Positions 28,762 to 37,893 of a DNA stretch of 64,000 bases are shown piece by piece. This DNA comes from an uncultured Paracoccaceae bacterium (GTDB lineage: Bacteria; Pseudomonadota; Alphaproteobacteria; Rhodobacterales; Rhodobacteraceae). A program made the position numbers and the translations under genes. The stretch spans positions 164,196 to 228,195 of the forward strand of contig CANMIX010000007.1 in assembly GCA_947497985.1 (NCBI GenBank), read 5' to 3'. The stretch's first letter is position 1. Each line of letters opens with the position of its first letter. The notes under the pieces were generated by a model that made no database searches, had not been told where the DNA came from, and saw only the letters and a program-made list of their open reading frames with translations.

Positions 28762-30777
28762 ATGACACAAGATTTATCACGACTGTTAAATCCTCGATCC
28801 ATTGCCGTCGTGGGCGGGGGTGCCTGGTGTGAACAGGTAATTTTGCAATCAAAAAACATGGGTTTTTCCGGAGAGATCTGGCCAGTTCACCCCAAACGCG
28901 ACACTGTTGCAGGCTGCGTAGCTTTCCCCTCGTTGGAGGCGCTACCAAAGGCGCCCGATGCGGTCTTTGTTGGAGTGAACCGGCATTTGACAATCGAGAT
29001 GGTCCGAAGTCTGTCAGCCATGGGGGCCGGTGGTGCCGTCTGTTTTGCCAGCGGATTTTCCGAAGCGGTGGCCGAAGATGACACCAGCAGCGATCTGCAG
29101 GCGCAACTTGTGGCGGCGGCAGGTGATATGCCGATCCTTGGGCCAAACTGCTATGGTTTTGTGAACGCCTTGGACGGTGCGCTTTTGTGGCCTGACCAGC
29201 ACGGGTGCCCACGGGTCGAACGCGGCGTAGCGATCCTGACGCAAAGCTCCAACATCGCCATCAACTTGACGATGCAGCAACGCGGCTTACCCATCGCCTA
29301 CACGGTCACTTGCGGGAATATGGCACAGACCGGTCAAGCAGATATTGCAGCGGCCCTGCTGGAAGATCCGCGTGTCACCGCCATCGGCCTGCATGTGGAA
29401 GGTTTCGGAGATCTGCGCAGCTGGGAGGTATTGGCTGCAAAGGCGCACGCCAAGAACATCCCGTTGATCGCGCTAAAAGTCGGGGCCTCGGAGCAGGCGC
29501 GGCATGCAACGGTGTCCCACACCGCCTCACTGGCAGGTAGCGACGCCGGGGCACAAGCCTTTCTGGACCGGTTGGGAATTCCACGTGTCTCTTCGCTGCC
29601 CAGCCTGGTGGAGACATTGAAGCTGCTACATGTTCAAGGACCGCTGCCCTCGGCGCAGATCGCATCCATCAGCTGTTCGGGAGGTGAGGCGAGTTTGATC
29701 GCAGACATGGCGATCCAGCATGCGGTGACGTTTCCAACTTTGGAAGCTGATCAGTTGCAAAAATTGCGAGACACCTTGGGGCCGATGGTCGCGCTAAACA
29801 ATCCGCTTGATTACCACACCTATATTTGGCGCGACGTGTCGGCGATGACGGCAGCTTGGTCGGCGATGACTGGTCCGCAGATCGCGATGACATTGACCAT
29901 TGTGGATTATCCGGCGACGGATGCTTCAGATTGGATAAGTGCGACGCAGACAGCGTTGAACACAAGAGCACAGACGGGAGCCCCTTTTGGCGTGGTATCC
30001 ACATTGCCCGAACTGTTGCCAGTGGACATCGCGCAGACACTGACCGAAGGCGGCGTGGTTCCATTTTGCGGCCTGTCAGAGGCGCTGTCTGCGATCGAGG
30101 CCGCATCAAAGATCCGTATGCCTTCGCCGCTGCCGGTCTGTCTGCCAGGACAGCGTGAGCCGAGCGAAACCCTAAGCGAAGCGCAGGCCAAACATGCGCT
30201 CCAGGCGTTTGGTGTTCCGGTGCCCAGAAACTGCACAGTCCGGAAAGATGCAGACATCCATCACGCCATTTCAGAATTGCGCGCGCCTTTTGCCGTAAAA
30301 GGCGTGGGACTTGCCCATAAATCCGAACACGACGCGGTGCGCCTTGGGGTGGAGGCAAGCGATCTGCCTGCCGTTGCTGCCGCGATTGGTACTGACGAGA
30401 TCTTAGTTGAGGAAATGGCCACCGGCGCGTTGTTGGAGCTTTTGGTGGGTGTGACGCGCGACCCGGCACATGGTTATGTCCTGACGGTGGGGGCAGGGGG
30501 CGTGTTGACAGAAATCCTGCGCGATACCGTTTCGCTGCTGCTGCCTGCACCGCGAGAAGAGATTGCGTCCGCTTTGAGCCAATTGAATTGCGCCGCGATC
30601 ATTGAAGGGTATCGCGGTAAGCCGCCGGTTGCATGGGATGCTTTGCTTGACGCGATAGAGAGCGTTCAAGCTTATGTTCTGGAAAATTCTGAAACCGTCA
30701 GCGAGGTTGAAATCAATCCGCTGATCTGTACGGCGGACCGTGTGGTCGCCGTTGACGCATTAATTCGAAAGGGATGA
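28762..30777 (+). CDS. NDP-forming acyl-CoA synthetase (CoA-binding + ligase-CoA + ATP-grasp)
   Basis: LLNPRSIAVVGGGAWCEQVI...GPNCYGFVN...VSHTASLAGSDAGAQAFLDRLGI; C-terminal ATP-grasp FAVKGVGLAHKSEHDAVRLGV...VSEVEINPLI. Confidence 0.92.
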   Translation: MTQDLSRLLNPRSIAVVGGGAWCEQVILQSKNMGFSGEIWPVHPKRDTVAGCVAFPSLEALPKAPDAVFVGVNRHLTIEMVRSLSAMGAGGAVCFASGFSEAVAEDDTSSDLQAQLVAAAGDMPILGPNCYGFVNALDGALLWPDQHGCPRVERGVAILTQSSNIAINLTMQQRGLPIAYTVTCGNMAQTGQADIAAALLEDPRVTAIGLHVEGFGDLRSWEVLAAKAHAKNIPLIALKVGASEQARHATVSHTASLAGSDAGAQAFLDRLGIPRVSSLPSLVETLKLLHVQGPLPSAQIASISCSGGEASLIADMAIQHAVTFPTLEADQLQKLRDTLGPMVALNNPLDYHTYIWRDVSAMTAAWSAMTGPQIAMTLTIVDYPATDASDWISATQTALNTRAQTGAPFGVVSTLPELLPVDIAQTLTEGGVVPFCGLSEALSAIEAASKIRMPSPLPVCLPGQREPSETLSEAQAKHALQAFGVPVPRNCTVRKDADIHHAISELRAPFAVKGVGLAHKSEHDAVRLGVEASDLPAVAAAIGTDEILVEEMATGALLELLVGVTRDPAHGYVLTVGAGGVLTEILRDTVSLLLPAPREEIASALSQLNCAAIIEGYRGKPPVAWDALLDAIESVQAYVLENSETVSEVEINPLICTADRVVAVDALIRKG

Positions 30778-31559
30778 CAATGTCTCCGATTAAAACCCGC
30801 CGCGATGGGGCGATTTTGGAGGTCACTTTGGACCGCCCCAAAGCCAATGCCATTGACCTGATCACCAGCCGTAAGATGGGCGAAGTCTTTGCGGAATTTC
30901 GCGACGATCCGGAATTGCGCGTGGCGATTGTCACCGGCGCCGGTGAAAAGTTCTTTTGCCCTGGCTGGGACCTAAAGGCTGCAGCCGACGGTGACGAGGT
31001 TGACGGCGACTACGGCGTGGGCGGCTTTGGCGGTCTGCAAGAATTGCGGGATCTGAACAAACCTGTGATTGCCGCGATTAACGGGATCGCCTGTGGCGGT
31101 GGTCTGGAATTGGCGCTGTCTGCGGATATGATCCTGGCAGCGGAACACGCGACATTTGCCCTGCCTGAAATTCGGTCCGGCACCGTTGCAGATGCCGCCA
31201 GCATCAAACTGCCCAAGCGGATCCCTTACCATATCGCAATGGAGCTGTTGCTAACCGGCCGCTGGTTTGACGCGACCGAGGCCAACCGTTGGGGCTTGGT
31301 GAACGAAATTCTGCCAGCGGATCAGCTGTTGGATCGCGCGTGGGAACTTGCCAGGTTGCTCTCCTCGGGTCCGCCCCTGGTCTATGCTGCGATCAAAGAA
31401 GTTGTGCGCGACGCCGAAGACAGCAAGTTCCAAGACGCCATGAACCGCATCACCAAACGTCAGCTGCGCGCGGTCGATGTGCTGTATGGCAGTGAGGACC
31501 AGCTGGAGGGCGCAAAAGCCTTTGCCGAAAAACGTGACCCGGTGTGGAAGGGTAAATAA
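30774..31559 (+). CDS. caiD: Enoyl-CoA hydratase/crotonobetainyl-CoA hydratase, CaiD-like
   Basis: GAILEVTLDRPKANAIDLITSRKMGEVFAEFRDDPELRVAIVTGAGEKFFCPGWDLKAAADG...AFAEKRDPVWKGK closely resembles E. coli CaiD as remembered. Confidence 0.88.
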   Translation: MTMSPIKTRRDGAILEVTLDRPKANAIDLITSRKMGEVFAEFRDDPELRVAIVTGAGEKFFCPGWDLKAAADGDEVDGDYGVGGFGGLQELRDLNKPVIAAINGIACGGGLELALSADMILAAEHATFALPEIRSGTVADAASIKLPKRIPYHIAMELLLTGRWFDATEANRWGLVNEILPADQLLDRAWELARLLSSGPPLVYAAIKEVVRDAEDSKFQDAMNRITKRQLRAVDVLYGSEDQLEGAKAFAEKRDPVWKGK

Positions 31560-31620
31560 ATTCAAGTGTTTGCGACCTGAAGTTCTGTTCAAGGCGCGCG
31601 TGAATCAAGCTGATGAGCGG

Positions 31621-31661
31621 ACGTTCGGTCGGCGGGATGCATTTATCCGCCGATCGAACGT
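31621..31661. terminator. Long inverted repeat between convergent genes
   Basis: ACGTTCGGTCGGCGG-gatgcatttat-CCGCCGATCGAACGT (14/15 paired) between the caiD-like gene and a minus-strand CDS; no T tract. Confidence 0.55.
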
Positions 31662-31683
31662 GTGTCGGTGCTAAACCCGTCCC

Positions 31684-32220
31684 TTAGTCAGAGATGCCGC
31701 GTATGTCCCAGGCTTGGTATGCGGCGTTTTCCGCATCGCAAGGCTGAAGGGTCAGTTCTTTGATTTGGTTCTGGTCACTGCGCCCAGTACGGGTCGCATC
31801 GCCCACGGTGAAGCACATCTCCGGAGCAGTCGCCGGAGAAATGGTACCTTGGCCTGCAAAGTCGAATTTCTGCGCGTCACTGCCATTACATGTCGCCAAA
31901 TCAATTTTGGTACCCGCCGAAGTCGCAGAAACCTCGGCGCAGACGTCGAATTCGGTCATATAGAGGACACCATCCGCGAATTTTGCGGTGTCAAATGTCT
32001 GGTCGACACCCAATTGACCGCCGGGGCTGTAGCATGTGTGTCCCTGCAAGCCGTCGTCCGGGTTTGCTTTGAACCCCTGTGCACGCGCGATATCTAGGCA
32101 ATAGCCGGATTGAATATTGTCCAACATGTCGGTCAGATAGATCTCGACTTCGTCTGCCAGCACGGGCGTATTGGACAAAGCGAGTGCGGAAACAGCGGCA
32201 AAGGCTAGGGGCTTAAACAT
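31684..32220 (-). CDS. Secreted protein with ricin-B-like beta-trefoil features
   Basis: Signal peptide MFKPLAFAAVSALALSNTPVLA; repeats of Cys plus QxF/QxW-like motifs (ATCNGSDAQKFDF, QPCDAENAAYQAWDI). ATG at 32220. Confidence 0.6.
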   Translation of the reverse strand: MFKPLAFAAVSALALSNTPVLADEVEIYLTDMLDNIQSGYCLDIARAQGFKANPDDGLQGHTCYSPGGQLGVDQTFDTAKFADGVLYMTEFDVCAEVSATSAGTKIDLATCNGSDAQKFDFAGQGTISPATAPEMCFTVGDATRTGRSDQNQIKELTLQPCDAENAAYQAWDIRGISD

Positions 32221-32280
32221 TGGGTTTTCTCTCGTCAGGTAGGATTGGGCATAGGAGCGCGTGTCGAGCACGATTGGGTC

Positions 32281-33231
32281 TCACTCAATCGTGGCACGCA
32301 TCAGAACCAGATTGTCGAGCACAAGGTTAGAGGACCAGATGAACTGCGCATCGGCACCGGGGGTGTCAAAGATATTGGTGAAGTTGGTGTAGGCGGGTTT
32401 GTTGTCGACGCCGACCGTGTCATTGGAATAGGTCACCGCAGCAGGCCAGGCACTGTCATCAAAGCTTGGCGACATCCAGTTGTCTGGAATGTCCCAATAG
32501 GCCGCAGAGAACCCGCTGCCGTCGGATACGGCTTTAGCGTTGCAGGCTGAGCTGTCTCGTAGTTGCCCGTCTGTGACGAGGCAGCTGCGATCGGAAACCG
32601 GGCATACGTAATAGGTTTGAGCGCGCCAGCTGTTATCGGTTTTGGCAACCGTTTGCCCTGCGGCGTCCTGGACATGCATAACAAAGCCCGCGTCGCCTGG
32701 ATGGTAACGAGAGCCGCGTCCGGCTTCGGAGCCGAGCGCCAAGTTTTCTTCCCAATCAACCCCTTTGATTGCAAAGGTGACGGGGCGCTCGGCCGTGAAA
32801 CGTACGATGTTTGCATTGAATGGAGTAAAGGGGACGGGATCAACAGCGATCAGTGCGCCGTTCACATAGAGCTCGAAGTAGTTGTCAGCAAAGATGTAGG
32901 CCGCGAATTCTTCCGCTCCCCCGGCGTCAATCACATCAACCGCGCTCAGATCAACGCTGGCGAGGCTCGCAGGCTCTACACCGTTGCACTCATTATAGAG
33001 GTCGGCGGCTTTGGGGCCCGTTTGAAAATTGGTTTGTGCCGGAAGAATACGCGTTGCACCGTCTTCGGATGTGATTTCACCCACCGCGCTAGGACGAGCA
33101 CGTGGGCCGCAGTCTAACAGCCCGGAAATGACGGTCTGTGCCGGCCCCGTCGAGAAGGTTACATCTTGCGCTAGAGCCGTTGTCGCCAACTGGCAACCAA
33201 GCGCGGTTAGTCCAACGCGCATCCAATTCAT
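32281..33231 (-). CDS. Secreted protein of unknown function, possible galactose-binding-like (jelly-roll) folds
   Basis: Signal peptide (MNWMRVGLTALGCQLATTALAQ); EEFAAYIFADNYFELYVNGALIAVDPVPFTPFNANIVRF pattern of beta-sandwich lectin-like domains. Confidence 0.55.
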   Translation of the reverse strand: MNWMRVGLTALGCQLATTALAQDVTFSTGPAQTVISGLLDCGPRARPSAVGEITSEDGATRILPAQTNFQTGPKAADLYNECNGVEPASLASVDLSAVDVIDAGGAEEFAAYIFADNYFELYVNGALIAVDPVPFTPFNANIVRFTAERPVTFAIKGVDWEENLALGSEAGRGSRYHPGDAGFVMHVQDAAGQTVAKTDNSWRAQTYYVCPVSDRSCLVTDGQLRDSSACNAKAVSDGSGFSAAYWDIPDNWMSPSFDDSAWPAAVTYSNDTVGVDNKPAYTNFTNIFDTPGADAQFIWSSNLVLDNLVLMRATIE

Positions 33232-33470
33232 AGGTTATTTCCTTCTTTCACGTGTATTTGGATCGACTGCTACCGTTTAACACAGTCACGTCTCCGGAGT
33301 TTGACCGAGGTCATGCGGTGCGCGATTTCGTGCCGGCCACTTCTTGAAAGGTCGGCAGCTGATATCGGCGGGTAGGGACGTTATGTGTATGGCGGACTGG
33401 CTTCACCAAGTGATGAAATCTGATCGATTCTGCTTGCTGTGTTTTGATAATTAGGATACTAACTGTTAAT

Positions 33471-33923
33471 ATGCAACCTGTTGAGCATAATTTTCATGGA
33501 ATTCTTCATTCGGCGACTTTGATCGAAGAGGAGTTGAAGCAACGTCTGGCCCCTCTCGGGGTGCAGCCACGTCAAGCGCGGGTATTGGTGGCGATCAAGG
33601 ATCTTGCCCCAGTTAGCCAGGTTTCCCTGGCTCAGGCCTGCGGAATCACCCCGGCCAGCATGAGTACAATGGCGGACCGATTACTTGCGGCCGGTTACAT
33701 CAGCCGCAGTCAGGATCTGGAAACGCGGCGTCGCAATTCCATTGACCTCACAGCTTTGGGTTATGCAAAGCTCAAGCTTATTTCAGCGGTTTGGGATCAG
33801 CTGGACCAAGACTTGTATCAGCTGCTTGGCAGTAATGATGCTAAAGCCTTGTTCGACCTGTCTCGTAAATTGCGCGCACGTCTTGGCGGCGCTCCGCCAC
33901 ACCGTGCGTCTGATGCGGAATAG
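33471..33923 (+). CDS. MarR-family transcriptional regulator
   Basis: VLVAIKDLAPVSQVSLAQACGITPASMSTMADRLLAAGYISRSQDLETRRRNSIDLTALG winged helix; ATG at 33471. Confidence 0.9.
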   Translation: MQPVEHNFHGILHSATLIEEELKQRLAPLGVQPRQARVLVAIKDLAPVSQVSLAQACGITPASMSTMADRLLAAGYISRSQDLETRRRNSIDLTALGYAKLKLISAVWDQLDQDLYQLLGSNDAKALFDLSRKLRARLGGAPPHRASDAE

Positions 33924-33947
33924 AGGGAACAGACTTGAATTGGACAA

Positions 33948-33969
33948 CTGCCCGCCAAAAAGCGGGCAG
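33948..33969. terminator. Hairpin between convergent genes
   Basis: CTGCCCGC-caaaaa-GCGGGCAG between MarR (+) and ManD-like (-) genes. Confidence 0.6.
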
Positions 33970-33975
33970 CAGGGT

Positions 33976-35202
33976 CTAGTAGTTCCAAAGGGTTCCGTCT
34001 TCGAGCCGCACAACCGGATGGCTTCCGGGTTTATAACTGTATTTTGCGACTTCATCCTCGTCAAAGTCCACGCCCAGACCGGGGGCATTGCTGACATAGA
34101 ACAACCCGTCTCGCAGGTAATGCTGTGAAGGAAAGAGCGAGTCACATTCGGGCGTGCCTAACACCAGATATTCCTGGATGCCAAAGTTTGGCGCCCAGGC
34201 GTTTAAATGGGCCTGCGCAGCCATAGAAATCGGCGAATGGCTGGGCGCGCCATGGAAACCGGTCCGAACGTTGTGCAGCCCCGCCAGATCGATGATCCGT
34301 TTTACATGCGTAATGCCACCAGCATAGGTCACGGCCACGCGGATGAAATCAATCAACTCTCTCTCGATCAGCTTGTTGCATTCCCAGATCGAGTTGAAGA
34401 CCTCACCAATGGCGATCGGCGTTGTGGAATGTTGGCGGATCAGGTTCAACGCGTCCTGGTCTTCGGCGGGTGTTGGATCTTCGAGCCAGAACAGGCCGAC
34501 AGGTTCGACTGCCTTGGCGAAGGCTGCCGCTTCGCGCGGGGTAAGGCGGTGATGGACATCGTGCAGGATTTTGAGATCCGGTCCAAACCTGTCGCGGATC
34601 TTTTGCAGTGCTTCTGGCATGAAGCGCATATATTTTTCGGTGTCCCAGATCTCAACCTTGGGGCGGATGCCGCTGAAATCGGTGATGTAATCCGTGCCGG
34701 CCGACTTTTCTTCGGGCACCGCATAGCTTGCTGTTGGCATGCCGGGAATACCACATTGCACGCGCACAGCCTTGTAGCCCTGATCGACGTATGAGGCCAC
34801 GGAGTCCATCAAGTCGTCAAGATCAGCTCCGGCGGCATGGGCGTAGACCAAGGCACCATCACGGCTTTTGCCACCAAACAATTGATAAAGCGGCATGCCC
34901 GCCAGTTTACCCTTGATATCCCACAGTGCCATATCGATCGCGCCAAAAGCGGCCATGGCAATTGGCCCGCGTCGGAAATAGGCGCCACGGTAAAAGAACT
35001 GCCAGATGTCCTCGCTGTTGCGTGGGTCCATTCCGATCAGGTTGGGGATCAAATAGTCCTGCAGATAGGCCGCAGGCAGGGTCTCTCGATTGTTGAGCGT
35101 CGCGTCGCCCAACCCGTAAACACCCTGATCCGTATAGATCTTGAGGGTGACATAGTTTTTTCCCGGTCCCCCGACAAAGACTTTTGCGTCTGTGATCTTC
35201 AT
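33976..35202 (-). CDS. Enolase-superfamily dehydratase, D-mannonate dehydratase (ManD/RspA) family
   Basis: MKITDAKVFVGGPGKNYVTLKIYTDQGVYGLGDATLNNRE...GAIDMALWDIKGKLAGMPLYQLFGGKSRD...FHGAPSHSPISMAAQAHLN. Confidence 0.9.
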   Translation of the reverse strand: MKITDAKVFVGGPGKNYVTLKIYTDQGVYGLGDATLNNRETLPAAYLQDYLIPNLIGMDPRNSEDIWQFFYRGAYFRRGPIAMAAFGAIDMALWDIKGKLAGMPLYQLFGGKSRDGALVYAHAAGADLDDLMDSVASYVDQGYKAVRVQCGIPGMPTASYAVPEEKSAGTDYITDFSGIRPKVEIWDTEKYMRFMPEALQKIRDRFGPDLKILHDVHHRLTPREAAAFAKAVEPVGLFWLEDPTPAEDQDALNLIRQHSTTPIAIGEVFNSIWECNKLIERELIDFIRVAVTYAGGITHVKRIIDLAGLHNVRTGFHGAPSHSPISMAAQAHLNAWAPNFGIQEYLVLGTPECDSLFPSQHYLRDGLFYVSNAPGLGVDFDEDEVAKYSYKPGSHPVVRLEDGTLWNY

Positions 35203-35214
35203 GTGAGTACCTCG

Positions 35215-36345
35215 TTAACTTAGGGTGGTGACATCGACCCAGGTTTCGGACCTGCGAATGACGTCGATAATGTTTTGATATAGGCTGCCCTCTTTGAAAG
35301 TCGGGTAGGGGCCTGGGTTCTCTCCACGGATATCCTGCAAGAAGAGACCCGCCAGAACATGCCAGCAAAATTCCGTCTCACCCATGTCAGCGGGGGCTGC
35401 GGCGACAAGATCTGCAGGCGTTTGCTGCTCCGCCCAGCTGGACCCATCATGCAGAGAGAGCGCGCCAGAACCATAGTGACCTTTGAGGAAAATAGCGCCC
35501 TTGGTGCCATAGATCACGATATGATCGTCGTGGAACCGTGGGACCAATCCGCCATGTTTGAACAGGACCGAAATAGGCTTGCGCGCGGTTGGGCTACGCA
35601 GCTGGGCCATCACAGTATAGGACCACTCCACATTGCTTTCGCCCCATTCAAGCGACGGATCGTTTAGGTCGCTCGGAATAAAGCTGCGCCGCTTGGTGAA
35701 ATCGTGAACCCCGTCAACAATGGGAGCCCGTTCCAGATCGTCACGAATGTCGCCGCTGACTCTCAGGACTTCGCCACCTGTCAGGGCTTCCGCGATCGCG
35801 AGCGTATGCGTGAAATTGTTGTTCAGTCGACCGCCGCCGGCCTCAGAACGGTGTGACCATCCAAAGGGGATCCCCCGTTCCAGATTAAAGTGCGACATGC
35901 ACTCGATCTCAGCTACTTCGCCAATGGCACCGTGGGCAATCAACCGTTTGGCGTGCTGTACGCTTGGCGTGTATTGGAAGCTCGCGGCATAAGCCGTTTT
36001 GACGCCATTGGCTTGCGCGAGGGCGAAAAGCTCGTTTGCAGTGCCGCCGCAGGTCGTCAGGGGTTTGTCGCAGAATACATGGCAGCCAGCCGCGATTGCC
36101 TCTTTGATAGCGGCGAAATGTGCACCGCCCGGTGTCGCGATAGAAACCACATCTGGTTTCAGATCAGCCAGCGCCTGCGTCCAATTGGTTCCGGAATAAG
36201 GAATGGACATTTTTTCAGCGACGGATTGCGTGACATGATCGGTGCGCCCGACCATGCCGACGACCTCTGCGCCGACGCCGCGAAAGGCCTGAGTGTGACC
36301 TTGACCGGCAAAACCGGTGCCTGCGATCAGAACTCTTATCGACAT
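35215..36345 (-). CDS. Gfo/Idh/MocA-family oxidoreductase
   Basis: MSIRVLIAGTGFAGQGHTQAFRGVGAEVVGMVGR...HVFCDKPLTTCGGTANELFALAQ; start 36345. Confidence 0.92.
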   Translation of the reverse strand: MSIRVLIAGTGFAGQGHTQAFRGVGAEVVGMVGRTDHVTQSVAEKMSIPYSGTNWTQALADLKPDVVSIATPGGAHFAAIKEAIAAGCHVFCDKPLTTCGGTANELFALAQANGVKTAYAASFQYTPSVQHAKRLIAHGAIGEVAEIECMSHFNLERGIPFGWSHRSEAGGGRLNNNFTHTLAIAEALTGGEVLRVSGDIRDDLERAPIVDGVHDFTKRRSFIPSDLNDPSLEWGESNVEWSYTVMAQLRSPTARKPISVLFKHGGLVPRFHDDHIVIYGTKGAIFLKGHYGSGALSLHDGSSWAEQQTPADLVAAAPADMGETEFCWHVLAGLFLQDIRGENPGPYPTFKEGSLYQNIIDVIRRSETWVDVTTLS

Positions 36346-36462
36346 AAGCGCTCTCCCAGTCCCGTAGGTCGACACTGTTGACGGGCGGGATCAGTCGCCA
36401 AGCGTATGTGGCGTGTTTTGGATGGGAACATCATTACCTCCTCAGATTTGATGTTGTGTGTC

Positions 36463-37842
36463 TCAGCCCTCTTGGTCAAAGGTCGGCTGTTTCCAGTTTC
36501 CCTGCCATAGCCGGCGGTGAAACATCGGAAATTTGACGAGTTCCTCAGCCAGCAAAAGGAACAAAATCCAGACCGGGCTGAAGTTGAAGTACAAGACGGC
36601 CATCGCAACGACGGGCACGCGAAAGGCCCATTGCGACAGTAGAAAGATATTCATCACGTGGACCGTATCGCCACTGGCACGCAGTGTATTGCCGCAGATT
36701 GCGTTGGTTGCTTTGAAAAACGGAAGCACCAGCAAAACCGGGAGAAAGCTGAGCAGAATCCCATGGGTCTCGGATGTAAGATCGTCGTAGACGACGTTGG
36801 CTGACAGGCAGATGCCAGCAAAAATCATGGCACCAATTGCTGCAGTGCAAAATGCCCCGCGCCAGGCTTTGCCCAGAAACGCATCCAGTTGTGAGCTGCT
36901 GGCGTGTTGGCCCAAGAGTTGCGCGATGAAAATTCCGGTTGCTTGGGTCCATTGCATGCTGAGGGTTCCGACAACCATGATCCACGGCGCGATCAAGGTC
37001 ATCGCGGCAAAGGCATTGATCGACATGCGCGCATAGAGAAGCTGGCTGACGGAATTGGCCAAAGCGGCGCTAAAAAACGTGGCTGCGATAGGCAGCGCAA
37101 AAACAAGGTGGCGTCGAAACGTCGCCGGAAAGGTTCCATTGCGCCAGCCTGGCACTAACAACAGTGGGTGGTCTTTCAGCCACAAGCTTGCACTCAGGAA
37201 GGCGACTTGCACCCCGATGGCGAGGGCGCTGCCAACCGCCGCACCGGCAATCCCAAGGGCAGGGGCCCCAAACATCCCATGTATCAAAACGATACTGGCG
37301 GAAATGTTGATAGGGACTGAAAGGCAATAGCTGTAGAGCGGAATGCGCGATTGGCCGTTGCCGTTAAAATGGCTGGACAGCGTCTGCCCAAAGGCCTCCC
37401 CCAGAATGACCAGCGAAAAGACCGACAGATAGGTCCATGCAAGTTCGGCGACCTGTAGGCTGGGGGCAAAATACTGTAAGGCATCCAACCCAAGCGTCCA
37501 GACCAGGATCAGCCCGGCAAGACCAAGGACAAGGCTCAGCGTCAATCCAGACGCCAAAACTGATTTGCGAAATACTGGATCCTTGGTGCCCGCAGCCTGG
37601 GCTGAGCGGATTTGAATGGCGCCGGAAAAGGCAAAGATCGCACCGATCGCAATACTGGCAACTGCAGAGGCCAGCCCCATCGCGGCCAGTGCAATTTCAC
37701 CCAGAGACGAAACAAGATAGGCATCAATTAAGACCGTGCCATGCAGCAAGATCGCCTTGAGTGTCATGGGCCAGGCGAGGGAAAAAATTTGGCGCGTGTT
37801 GGGGATGCCCGCGGACGCGACCTGATCTTTAACTGTGTGCAT
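36463..37842 (-). CDS. MATE-family multidrug/metabolite efflux transporter
   Basis: About 12 hydrophobic helices, IFSLAWPMTLKAILLHGTVLIDAYLVSSLGEIALAAMGLASAVASI; FGQTLSSHFNGNGQSRIPLYS. Confidence 0.88.
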   Translation of the reverse strand: MHTVKDQVASAGIPNTRQIFSLAWPMTLKAILLHGTVLIDAYLVSSLGEIALAAMGLASAVASIAIGAIFAFSGAIQIRSAQAAGTKDPVFRKSVLASGLTLSLVLGLAGLILVWTLGLDALQYFAPSLQVAELAWTYLSVFSLVILGEAFGQTLSSHFNGNGQSRIPLYSYCLSVPINISASIVLIHGMFGAPALGIAGAAVGSALAIGVQVAFLSASLWLKDHPLLLVPGWRNGTFPATFRRHLVFALPIAATFFSAALANSVSQLLYARMSINAFAAMTLIAPWIMVVGTLSMQWTQATGIFIAQLLGQHASSSQLDAFLGKAWRGAFCTAAIGAMIFAGICLSANVVYDDLTSETHGILLSFLPVLLVLPFFKATNAICGNTLRASGDTVHVMNIFLLSQWAFRVPVVAMAVLYFNFSPVWILFLLLAEELVKFPMFHRRLWQGNWKQPTFDQEG

Positions 37843-37893
37843 TATCGGATGTCGGGTCCCCTGGTTGGTGAAAGTACCCGAACACCGACCAAA

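Noticed and set aside
29669-30550. 293-aa minus-strand ORF inside the NDP-forming acyl-CoA synthetase
   Set aside because: Antisense shadow ORF of a well-supported CDS; Pro/Arg/Ser-rich with no domain.
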